A DNA stretch of 64,000 bases from Bradyrhizobium sp. CCGE-LA001 (GTDB lineage Bacteria > Pseudomonadota > Alphaproteobacteria > Rhizobiales > Xanthobacteraceae): positions 1,171,501 to 1,235,500 of the forward strand of contig NZ_CP013949.1 in the NCBI RefSeq assembly GCF_000296215.2. Reading direction: 5' to 3'. The translations under genes and the position numbers were made by a program. Positions 20,823 through 27,949 of this stretch are shown here, one piece after another (within the stretch, counting starts at the first letter, position 1; each line of letters starts with the position of its first letter). Under the pieces are notes generated by a model. That model was not told where the DNA came from, did no database searches, and saw nothing but the letters and a program-made list of their open reading frames with translations.

Positions 20823-20958
20823 GAGTACGCCGACGGTTCTGGTCCACGTGATCTTTCTGGTGCTGCTGGCGCTTGCGATAGCGCCGGCGTTGCGGGTTCT
20901 CCTGTTCGGTCTTTCGCTGGATGATCTCCTGCAGCTGCGTTGCTCGGTGCCAGTCTGA
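20794..20958 (+). CDS. 54-residue single-helix membrane peptide
   Basis: Small gene overlapping the end of the DUF2243 gene by 29 bp. It starts at an ATG with AGGAG seven bases upstream and ends at the TGA at 20956-20958. The product begins MRKAAYRLVKSTP (basic, so cytosolic) and continues into a strongly hydrophobic helix (VLVHVIFLVLLALAI, residues 15-29). A second weaker hydrophobic stretch and a polar end LRCSVPV follow. It stops 11 bp before the SdhB-like gene. By position it could be a membrane anchor for that subunit, but it does not resemble SdhC or SdhD. Confidence 0.65.
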   Translation: MRKAAYRLVKSTPTVLVHVIFLVLLALAIAPALRVLLFGLSLDDLLQLRCSVPV

Positions 20959-20969
20959 CGGAGGTGATG

Positions 20970-21755
20970 ATGGTTGAGTTCAGGCTTCCGAAAAACTCCC
21001 GCCTCGAGCGAGGGACCGTTTGGCCAAAGCCGCGCAGCGAAAGCTTGCGCGAGTTTCACGTCTATCGCTGGAATCCCGACGATGGGCGCAATCCCCGGCT
21101 CGACACCTATTTTGTCGACTCGACGGATTGCGGACCGATGGTGCTGGACGGCCTGATCTGGATCAAGAACAACGTCGATTCGACATTGACGTTCAGGCGA
21201 TCCTGCCGCGAGGGCGTGTGCGGCTCCTGCTCGATGAACATCGCCGGCCAGAACACCCTGGCCTGCACCAAATCCATGAGTGACGATATTTCGGAAGGTG
21301 AGCCGCTCCGCGTGCTGCCCTTGCCGCATCAGCCTGTCGTGAAGGATCTGGTGCCCGACCTCACCAATTTCTATGCGCAACTCGCCCTGGTCGAGCCGTG
21401 GCTGCAGACCACCTCGCCCACGCCGCCGAAGGAATGGCGGCAAAGCCATGAGGATCGGGCAAAGCTTGATGGACTGTACGAGTGCATTCTCTGCGCCTGC
21501 TGCTCGACCTCGTGCCCGAGCTACTGGTGGAATTCCGAGCGCTTCCTCGGACCCGCTGCCCTGATTCAGGCCGCGCGCTGGATCAACGACAGCCGGGACG
21601 AGGCGACAGGCGAGCGCCTCGACATGCTCGAGGACCCCTTCAGGATCTACCGCTGCCACACCATCCTCAATTGCGCCAAGGCATGTCCAAAGGGTCTCAA
21701 TCCCGGCGAAGCCATCGCCGCCTTGCGCCTCAAGATGGTCGAGCGGAAGTTCTGA
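20970..21755 (+). CDS. Succinate dehydrogenase/fumarate reductase iron-sulfur subunit paralogue
   Basis: A 261-residue SdhB-like electron-transfer protein. The N-terminal ferredoxin domain has the [2Fe-2S] site CREGVCGSC plus a later Cys (LACTKS). The C-terminal domain has [4Fe-4S]/[3Fe-4S] ligands in CILCACCSTSCPSYWW and CHTILNCAKACPKGLNP. The Pro and Trp that line the ubiquinone pocket (CPSYWW) are present. A GGAGG site five bases upstream decides the start at 20970; an ATG at 20967 is equivalent. No SdhA, SdhC or SdhD lies nearby, so this is an orphan copy, probably in addition to the housekeeping subunit. Confidence 0.9.
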   Translation: MVEFRLPKNSRLERGTVWPKPRSESLREFHVYRWNPDDGRNPRLDTYFVDSTDCGPMVLDGLIWIKNNVDSTLTFRRSCREGVCGSCSMNIAGQNTLACTKSMSDDISEGEPLRVLPLPHQPVVKDLVPDLTNFYAQLALVEPWLQTTSPTPPKEWRQSHEDRAKLDGLYECILCACCSTSCPSYWWNSERFLGPAALIQAARWINDSRDEATGERLDMLEDPFRIYRCHTILNCAKACPKGLNPGEAIAALRLKMVERKF

Positions 21756-21822
21756 CGTCACTCCGAGCGTAGGAACCATGCCCGCGGCGTTCACTTATCA
21801 ATCCCCGAACGGGAGGAGCTTG

Positions 21823-22308
21823 ATGGGAAAGAAGCAGTTCGCCGCATTGCCGTTTCGTCTGGACAATTCCGATCTGCGCGTGCTGCTGATCACGACCAGG
21901 CGCAAGCGCAGATGGAGTGTCCCCAAGGGATCGCCGATGCGCAACAAGGAGCCGCACCTGACGGCCGCGCTGGAGGCTTACGAGGAGGCGGGCCTTATCG
22001 GCATCATTGCGACGCGCGCGATGGGCAGCTTCAAGCACCGCAAGCGGAAGGGTGACCGCAAGCAGATCATGGATGTCGCTGTCTTCCCCATGAAGGTCCA
22101 CGGTCAGGAGCGCTGGTGGCCTGAGAAAGGGGAGCGGAAAGCGATCTGGGTCTCCCCGGAAACGGCGGGGCGTCTGGTGCACAAAGCCGAGTTGCGGCGG
22201 CTGATTGCCCGCTTCGCGGCGAAGACGGAGAAGAGTGGACCCTCGCTGCAGGGCGGCAAGCGGACTTCCGATCCAGGAACCCGCGTCCCGCGCAACCGTT
22301 CGAACTAG
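21823..22308 (+). CDS. NUDIX hydrolase, DIPP-like alphaproteobacterial type
   Basis: A 161-residue NUDIX-fold protein that should cleave a nucleoside diphosphate linked to another group. The pre-box RRKRRWSVPKGSPM and the catalytic core LEAYEEAGL are clear. The box is non-canonical: measured from the Gly of PKG, a Lys stands at the first Glu position and Leu replaces the Arg, while the EE pair that holds Mg is intact. This variant resembles diphosphoinositol-polyphosphate-type NUDIX proteins common in rhizobia. GGGAGG precedes the ATG at 21823. The stop codon directly abuts the start of the SIR2 gene. Confidence 0.85.
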   Translation: MGKKQFAALPFRLDNSDLRVLLITTRRKRRWSVPKGSPMRNKEPHLTAALEAYEEAGLIGIIATRAMGSFKHRKRKGDRKQIMDVAVFPMKVHGQERWWPEKGERKAIWVSPETAGRLVHKAELRRLIARFAAKTEKSGPSLQGGKRTSDPGTRVPRNRSN

Positions 22309-23169
22309 ATGGACCAACGACCGGCAGAGCTCGCATACGAGCAGCGGCCGCCTCACGATATCCTGGCCGAGGCGATCAAGCGACGCCGCGCGGTCCTGTT
22401 CGTCGGCGCTGGCGTTTCGATGGCTGTCGGATTGCCCTCCTGGCAATCCCTGATCGAGCATCTCTTGGACGATCTCGGTCTCGAGCGCGACGTTGTCGAC
22501 GGAATGCACGGCGGCTATCAGATGCTCGCGGAGTACTACCGGCTGAAGCGCGGAGGCATCGGCCCGCTCCGCAGCTGGCTCGATCGCAATTGGCGTGTCG
22601 ATCCGCAGAGGATCGCCGCCTCGCAGCTTCACCGGATCATCGTCGAGCTCGATTTTCCGATCATTTACACCACGAACTACGATCGCAATCTCGAGACGGC
22701 ATTCGATGTCCTGAAGAGGCCCTTTGCGAAGATCAGCAACGCGAAGGAGATCGCAAGCGCCGGCGTCGGCGTCACGCACATCATCAAATTCCACGGCGAC
22801 TTCGACGATGATGCCTCGCTCGTTCTGACCGAGACCGACTTCCTCAACCGGCTCGCATTCAATTCTCCGCTCGATATCCGTTTTCGCGCCGATGCCTTGG
22901 GAAGCACGCTGCTCTTCGTCGGCTACAGCATGTCCGATCCGAACATTCGGCTGCTGCTACACCGTATCTGGCAGATCTGGGACGACTCCGGACACCGTCA
23001 GGACAGGCCCCGATCCTTCGTGTTCGTCGCCCAGCGCAATCCAGTGCAGGAAGCCGTCTTGGCGAATTGGGGCATCACCACCATTGCGCCGCCTGAGGGA
23101 ATGGCCGCCGACGAGGGGCTGACCCGATTTCTCCTCGACGTCGGCCGGAATATCGAACGAAGCTCCTAG
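22309..23169 (+). CDS. SIR2-like NAD-binding domain protein
   Basis: A 286-residue protein made of essentially one SIR2-type Rossmann domain. Visible are the NAD loop FVGAGVS (31-37), the catalytic TTNYD (121-125, N123 and D125 matching the sirtuin Q-N-I-D site), the HG motif with the active-site His (FHGD, H162) and the closing GYSMSD (205-210). Such stand-alone or fused SIR2_2 domains hydrolyse NAD in bacterial antiphage systems (ThsA, DSR, Sir2-Ago). No partner domain is fused here. It starts at the base after the NUDIX stop codon and its own stop overlaps the convergent patatin stop (CTAG at 23166-23169). Confidence 0.88.
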   Translation: MDQRPAELAYEQRPPHDILAEAIKRRRAVLFVGAGVSMAVGLPSWQSLIEHLLDDLGLERDVVDGMHGGYQMLAEYYRLKRGGIGPLRSWLDRNWRVDPQRIAASQLHRIIVELDFPIIYTTNYDRNLETAFDVLKRPFAKISNAKEIASAGVGVTHIIKFHGDFDDDASLVLTETDFLNRLAFNSPLDIRFRADALGSTLLFVGYSMSDPNIRLLLHRIWQIWDDSGHRQDRPRSFVFVAQRNPVQEAVLANWGITTIAPPEGMAADEGLTRFLLDVGRNIERSS

Positions 23170-24188
23170 AGCGATCGCCGCACGCTAAGCATCTCATTTT
23201 GGAGCGGCGCAAGACTTGCGGCATGCTGCATGTCCAGAAGACCGGCCCGCCAGCGCTGCGCCATCGCAGTTTCCGATAGATCGAAGGATTTTTCCGGGCC
23301 GGCTTCCTCGCGGCCCGGCCGGTAGCTGAGCAGATAGACGAAGTCGTCGCGAGCAAGGCCTTGAAGCTCGGCGCGTAGCTGGCGGGCTTCCAGGGCGTGG
23401 CCAAGGCGCTGGTAGGTCTGGTTGCCGAAGGTCAGGTCGCTCTTGCGCTCGGCTGCAGCTTCGATGCCATCAGGGACTTTGCCGTCGCGGGCGAACAGGT
23501 CGATGACGTAGAGGCGGAGCGGGCTCGGAGATTCCAGGATCGGTTCGAATGGCGCGTTCAGGGAGAATCCGCCATCGCCGAGCCAGCGGCCGGCGACCTG
23601 CACCGGCGCGAACTCAGGGAGGAACCCGCAACTGGCCAGAATGTGATCCATCTCGATGCGCTGGGACGCGGAATCGAACAACACTGCATCGCCGCTTTCG
23701 ACATCGGTGGCGCAGATCGTGATGCGGGGATCACCGTCGTTCAGGCGCTCGAAGTCGATCAACTGACGCAGGCGTTCGCGCGTCGGGCCGAGATCGTACA
23801 GGCCGCCGAAGTGCGGTGACGGAAGCGGCAGACGCGGATGGAAGAATCCGGCATGGCCAAGCAGGCGCGTGCTGATCGAGTTCAACCACGCGAAAAGATG
23901 GCGGCTGTCGCTTGTCCCGGCGGACGGGCCGCCCGCATGCCAGTAGCGGCGCAGATTCGGCAGCCGATCACCGCTCGGACTTCCTGCGATCAGCGCCGCC
24001 GTGATCGCGCCTGCCGAGGAACCCGCTACCCAGTCGATCCGCCGGGCGACAGCAGTCAAGGCTTCGAACGCGCCGCCATGATACGCCCCGAGCCCGAGTC
24101 CGCCGGAGAAGACGACGGCGGTGAGCTGGCGCTCCGTTGTTTGGGCCTCGCTCAGCTCAGCGTTGCGGTCAGTCAACCCGGGTCCCAA
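23166..24188 (-). CDS. Patatin-like phospholipase
   Basis: A 340-residue lipid acyl hydrolase. The oxyanion loop is FSGGLGLGAYHGG (27-39), the nucleophile elbow GSSAG (S58) and the catalytic Asp in GDGG (D205), so the Ser-Asp dyad is complete. The C-terminal ~100 residues are helical and family-specific. No signal peptide; a cytosolic enzyme acting on inner-membrane lipid is likely. The only plausible start is TTG at 24188 (or TTG four codons later), without a good ribosome-binding site, and an in-frame stop lies just upstream. Patatins serve as membrane-damaging effectors in CBASS (CapV), which makes the SIR2 neighbour notable. Confidence 0.88.
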   Translation of the reverse strand: MGPGLTDRNAELSEAQTTERQLTAVVFSGGLGLGAYHGGAFEALTAVARRIDWVAGSSAGAITAALIAGSPSGDRLPNLRRYWHAGGPSAGTSDSRHLFAWLNSISTRLLGHAGFFHPRLPLPSPHFGGLYDLGPTRERLRQLIDFERLNDGDPRITICATDVESGDAVLFDSASQRIEMDHILASCGFLPEFAPVQVAGRWLGDGGFSLNAPFEPILESPSPLRLYVIDLFARDGKVPDGIEAAAERKSDLTFGNQTYQRLGHALEARQLRAELQGLARDDFVYLLSYRPGREEAGPEKSFDLSETAMAQRWRAGLLDMQHAASLAPLQNEMLSVRRSL

Positions 24189-24403
24189 TGGTCAGTCTGA
24201 ACGTCAGGCGCATCACCGATATCTCTCTAGCGGCGCGCATTTGCATCTCCGGTTCTGACATCGAACGCGGTCGATGAGGCTGTGTTCCAAACGGGCGCGC
24301 AACACCCGCATCTCAGCTTTCAATCGTGCGGTTAACCTGTGTGAAGCCGCTCGCCGCGGATCGCGGCTAGGGTCATCGCTGCGATGTCTCGATCGGAAAC
24401 CGG

Positions 24404-25600
24404 ATGCCGGAACAGTCTCCCAGTCTCAGAAACTTCACCATCAATTTCGGACCTCAGCATCCGGCCGCCCATGGCGTGCTGCGGCTCGTGCTCGAGCTCG
24501 ACGGCGAAGTCGTCGCGCGCGTCGATCCCCACATCGGATTGCTGCATCGAGGCACCGAGAAGCTGATCGAGGCCAAGACCTACCTCCAGGCCATTCCCTA
24601 TTTCGATCGGCTCGATTACGTCGCACCCCTGACCCAGGAGCATGCATTCTGCCTCGCGATTGAAAGACTGATCGGCATCGAGGTGCCGCGGCGCGGACAG
24701 CTGATCCGGGTGCTCTATCACGAGATCAGCCGGATCCTGTCTCACCTTCTGAACGTCACGACCCAAGCCATGGACGTCGGTGCCCTGACCCCGCCGCTAT
24801 GGGGATTCGAGGAGCGCGAGAAGCTCATGGTGTTCTACGAGCGTGCCTCCGGCAGCCGGATGCACGCCAACTATTTCCGGCCCGGCGGCGTGCATCAGGA
24901 CCTTCCGCCTAAGCTGATCGACGATATCGAGGCCTGGTGCGATCCGTTCCTGCGCGTCGTCGACGATCTGGACCGGTTGCTGTCGCTCAATCGGATCTTC
25001 AAGGCGCGCAACGTGGATATCGGCAGAGTGACGCTCGACCAAGCTTGGGCATGGGGCTTTTCCGGCGTGATGGTGCGCGGCTCGGGGGCGGCCTGGGATT
25101 TGCGGAAGGCGCAGCCCTACGATTGCTATGCCGAGATGGATTTCGACATCCCGATCGGCCGGAACGGCGATTGCTACGACCGCTATCTCATTCGCATGGA
25201 AGAGATGAGACAGTCGGTCCGCATCATGAAACAGTGCATCGAGAAGCTGAACTCTCCGGACGGAGGAGGTCCGGTTATGGTACAGGACAATAAGGTCGCG
25301 CCGCCCCGGCGTGGCGAGATGAAGCGCTCGATGGAGGCCTTGATCCACCATTTCAAGCTCTACACCGAGGGGTTTCATGTTCCTGCCGGCGAGATCTATG
25401 TCGCTGTCGAGGCTCCCAAGGGCGAGTTCGGCGTTTTCCTGGTCTCGGACGGAACCAACAAGGCCTACAAATGCAAGATCAGGTCTCCCGGCTTTGCCCA
25501 TCTGCAAGCCATGGATTTCCTCTGCAGGGGACATTTGCTTGCCGATGTCTCCGCGATCCTGGGCTCGCTCGACATCGTGTTCGGCGAGGTCGACCGCTGA
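24404..25600 (+). CDS. Orphan NADH-quinone oxidoreductase subunit D (NuoD) paralogue
   Basis: A 398-residue member of the 49-kDa/NuoD family, the quinone-site subunit of complex I and relative of the [NiFe]-hydrogenase large subunit. FGPQHPAAHGVLR carries the quinone-binding His, and FDRLDYV holds the Tyr of the quinone headgroup site. GLLHRGTEKL and ARGSGAAWDLRK-like motifs (RGSGAAWDLR) are intact and the C-terminus (DIVFGEVDR) is complete. No other nuo gene is present on either side: upstream is the patatin, downstream an opposing binding-protein gene. It is therefore an orphan copy. The ATG at 24404 follows GGAAACC. Confidence 0.9.
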   Translation: MPEQSPSLRNFTINFGPQHPAAHGVLRLVLELDGEVVARVDPHIGLLHRGTEKLIEAKTYLQAIPYFDRLDYVAPLTQEHAFCLAIERLIGIEVPRRGQLIRVLYHEISRILSHLLNVTTQAMDVGALTPPLWGFEEREKLMVFYERASGSRMHANYFRPGGVHQDLPPKLIDDIEAWCDPFLRVVDDLDRLLSLNRIFKARNVDIGRVTLDQAWAWGFSGVMVRGSGAAWDLRKAQPYDCYAEMDFDIPIGRNGDCYDRYLIRMEEMRQSVRIMKQCIEKLNSPDGGGPVMVQDNKVAPPRRGEMKRSMEALIHHFKLYTEGFHVPAGEIYVAVEAPKGEFGVFLVSDGTNKAYKCKIRSPGFAHLQAMDFLCRGHLLADVSAILGSLDIVFGEVDR

Positions 25601-25618
25601 TGGCACATGGATGCGATT

Positions 25619-26599
25619 TTACTTCCCCGTCTCGATCCCGGCGTCCTTGATCACCTTGGCCCATTTCTTCGTCTCATCCGCGATGAAGCTGCGGAAGTGA
25701 TCCGGCTCGTCTCCGATCAGCGTGGCGCCTTGCGCGGCGAGCTTCTCCTTTACTGCGGGATCGGCCATTGCCTTCGTTGCGAGGCCATGCAGCGCGGCGA
25801 CGATCTCCTTGGGCGTGCCCTTCGGCGCAACCATGCCGTACCAGTTCTCGATGCGTAACGCGGGAAATCCCGCTTCCGCCGAGGTCGGCACGTCGGGCGC
25901 GGTCGGCGCGCGCTCGGCCGAGCCGACCGCGATGGGGCGCAGGGCGCCGGCCTTGACTTGCGGCAGCAGCACGGGGAGATCGAGGAAGGTCATCTGGACC
26001 TGCTGGCCCAACAGATCGTTCACGGCCGGCGCGGCGCCGCGATAGGGCACGTGCACGATGTCGATCTTGGCCGTCAGCTTGAACAATTCGCCGGCGAGAT
26101 GCGGCAGGCTGCCGGGCCCGGAGGAGGCGAAGTTGAGCTTGCCCGGCTGCGCCTTGGCGAGCGCGATCAGTTCGCCGATGTCCTTGACCGGCACATTGGT
26201 GGCAACGACCAGCATTTCCGGCACGGTCGCGACCAGCGTCACCGGCGTCAGGTCGTTGAGCGTGTCGTAGGCCACCTTCTCCATGCTCGGGCTGATCGCG
26301 AGCGCCCCGGCTGAGGAGATCGCGATGGTGTAGCCGTCGGGCGCGGCCTTGGAGACGGCATCAGTGCCGAGCACGCCGCCCTGGCCGCCACGATTGTCGA
26401 TCACCACCGGCTGCCCCGACAGCTCGGACATACGCTGGCCGATCACGCGGGCGATGATGTCGTTGGGCCCGCCGGCCGGGAAGGGCACGATCAGCTTGAT
26501 CGGCTTGGCCGGGAAATTCTGCGCCGATGCGAGCGTCGGCAGCAGAAGCACCAACAATCCCAGGAACAATTGGGCGAGCAGCCTGCGTGAGACGGTCAT
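25619..26599 (-). CDS. Tripartite tricarboxylate transporter receptor (Bug/TctC family)
   Basis: A 326-residue periplasmic solute receptor. The signal peptide (MTVSRRLLAQLFLGLLVLL...ASA, cleaved near 26) is followed by FPAKPIKLIVPFPAGGPND, the classic Bug-family opening, and FASSGPGSLPHLAGELF. Bug proteins bind small carboxylates. TctA/TctB permease genes are absent nearby, as is usual for these multi-copy orphan receptors. The protein ends only 18 bp from the stop of the convergent NuoD gene. Confidence 0.93.
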   Translation of the reverse strand: MTVSRRLLAQLFLGLLVLLLPTLASAQNFPAKPIKLIVPFPAGGPNDIIARVIGQRMSELSGQPVVIDNRGGQGGVLGTDAVSKAAPDGYTIAISSAGALAISPSMEKVAYDTLNDLTPVTLVATVPEMLVVATNVPVKDIGELIALAKAQPGKLNFASSGPGSLPHLAGELFKLTAKIDIVHVPYRGAAPAVNDLLGQQVQMTFLDLPVLLPQVKAGALRPIAVGSAERAPTAPDVPTSAEAGFPALRIENWYGMVAPKGTPKEIVAALHGLATKAMADPAVKEKLAAQGATLIGDEPDHFRSFIADETKKWAKVIKDAGIETGK

Positions 26600-26620
26600 G
26601 CAAGCCCTCCGCTCGCGCTG

Positions 26621-27403
26621 TTATTGGTTCAAGAGCTTGAGCGCTTCTTCGTGGACCCTGGGATCGCCCGCCGCGATGATGCGGCCGCCGCCCTGGGCCG
26701 GCTTGCCTTCCCACGTGGTGACCACGCCGCCGGCGCCGGTCACGATCGGGATCAGCGCCGCGATGTCGTAGGGCTTCAGCTCGGTCTCGACCACGAGGTC
26801 GACATGGCCGGCCGCCAGCATGCAATAGGAATAGCAGTCGCCGCCATAGCGCGACAGCCTCGCGCCCTGCTCGATGCGGCCGAAGATGGCGCGGTCACTC
26901 TCGTTCATCAGCAAGGGGCTGGTGGTGTAGGTCGTCGCTTGCGAGAGCGAGGCGCAGCGGCGCACCTGGAGCCGGCGCTCGCCGGACGGGCCTTTATAGT
27001 TGGCCGAGCCGTTGTCGCCGGAGAAGCGCTCGCCGATGAAGGGCTGGTGCATCATGCCGAACACCGGCGCGCCCTTGTGCAGCAGCGCGATCAGCGTGCC
27101 CCAGATCGGAAATCCGCCGATGAAGGACTTGGTGCCGTCAATGGGGTCGAGCACCCAGACATAGTCGGCATCGTCCCGCTCATTGCCGAACTCCTCGCCG
27201 ACGATGCCGTGCTGGGGGAAGTTGGCCTTGATCAGCCGCCGCATCACCGCTTCCGCGGCACGGTCGGCCTCCGTCACGGGGTCGAAATCCTTGGTCTTGC
27301 TCTTGTCGTCGATCGACAACGAGGTGCGGAAGAACGGCAGGATGGTTTCGCCGGAGGCGGTGGCGAGCCGTCCGATGAAGGCGGAGAAGTCGATCACCGT
27401 CAC
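26621..27403 (-). CDS. hisN: Histidinol-phosphatase / inositol monophosphatase family
   Basis: A 260-residue Mg-dependent phosphatase of the inositol monophosphatase fold, most like the HisN-type histidinol-phosphatase of alphaproteobacteria (histidine biosynthesis, histidinol phosphate to histidinol). Metal ligands appear in order: EADRAAE (D and E), GEEFGNE, DPIDGTKSFIGGFP and, late, PYDIAAL. YGGDCYSY is a HisN marker. Cytosolic. It is followed 21 bp later by the TctC gene on the same strand, though a functional link is unlikely. A broader inositol monophosphatase role cannot be excluded. Confidence 0.85.
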   Translation of the reverse strand: MTVIDFSAFIGRLATASGETILPFFRTSLSIDDKSKTKDFDPVTEADRAAEAVMRRLIKANFPQHGIVGEEFGNERDDADYVWVLDPIDGTKSFIGGFPIWGTLIALLHKGAPVFGMMHQPFIGERFSGDNGSANYKGPSGERRLQVRRCASLSQATTYTTSPLLMNESDRAIFGRIEQGARLSRYGGDCYSYCMLAAGHVDLVVETELKPYDIAALIPIVTGAGGVVTTWEGKPAQGGGRIIAAGDPRVHEEALKLLNQ

Positions 27404-27679
27404 GGCGAAATCCTCGAAAGCGAAAGGCAGGTGAAGCTCGCTCCTGCGTAGCTCAATTCGGCAAGATCTTGCAGCGTTGTCTTGTCTTGATCCCTGGTAT
27501 TTTGAATGCCGCAGATGGCTGCCTCATCTCAGTCATCTGCTGGCCAAATATCGATCACAGCGTTGAAAACTTAGTTCCGACCATGCCTCGTTCGTATGCA
27601 AACATCTATCAACCCATTGAATTTCCTTATCAAAGAAACTGAATCTGGGTTTCCGTGGAAGCAACTGAGCCATGTGCAT
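27404..27679. other. Gene-free region upstream of hisN
   Basis: 276 bp that should contain the hisN promoter (minus) and the promoter of the small RNA candidate (plus). A TTGAAA at 27563-27568 and a TTGAAT near 27617 are possible -35 boxes, without a convincing -10. Overlapping short open frames on both strands (for example 27596-27793 plus) run into the RNA structure and terminator and are not supported. Confidence 0.35.
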
Positions 27680-27830
27680 ATTGCATGGGAAACGGCTCAA
27701 AAGCCCTTGCACTTTGTGCGTCGCGGTCGCATATTGTTGCGGTGCGGTAGCGCTTGGCGTTACCGCTGCCCTCCTTGGGCGTTTCCTCCCTAGACTTGGG
27801 CCGCTTCTTCATCAGAAGCGGCCCTTTTTT
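27680..27830 (+). ncRNA. Candidate small RNA with anti-Shine-Dalgarno loops
   Basis: A structured transcript is implied by a near-perfect 10-bp hairpin GCGGTAGCGC / GCGTTACCGC (27744-27753 with 27757-27766). It is followed by GCCC-TCCTT-GGGC (27768-27780), an unpaired TTTCCTCCC (27782-27790), and then a strong intrinsic terminator (27798-27830). C/U-rich loops complementary to ribosome-binding sites are typical of alphaproteobacterial trans-acting RNAs. A 21-codon frame starting MGNGSKALALC (27688-27753) overlaps it and could alternatively be a leader peptide. The 5' end is a guess. Confidence 0.5.
27798..27830 (+). terminator. Strong intrinsic terminator
   Basis: A perfect 11-bp stem GGGCCGCTTCT / AGAAGCGGCCC with a TCATC loop is followed by six T. 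No annotated protein gene ends upstream on this strand, which is the main argument for a small RNA or short open frame here. Confidence 0.9.
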
Positions 27831-27949
27831 CTTGGGCATTCATTTCTCTCTTTGAGCTGTCGTTTTCATTCGGTGCGCGTGAGCCCTCGAAGCGAAAACG
27901 CATTCGCGTCAGCCGCAGGCAACATAAGCGTCCGAAGTAAAAGCCGCGC

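Noticed and set aside
24163..24176. TTGC-N6-TCAA, a possible FixK/FNR box
   Set aside because: Lies just inside the patatin coding sequence and 228 bp from the NuoD start; one match to a loose consensus is expected by chance.
27630..27839. A 69-codon minus-strand frame starting MPKKKGPLL
   Set aside because: It runs through the perfect terminator and the hairpin structure; the Lys-rich start is just the reverse of the T-tract.
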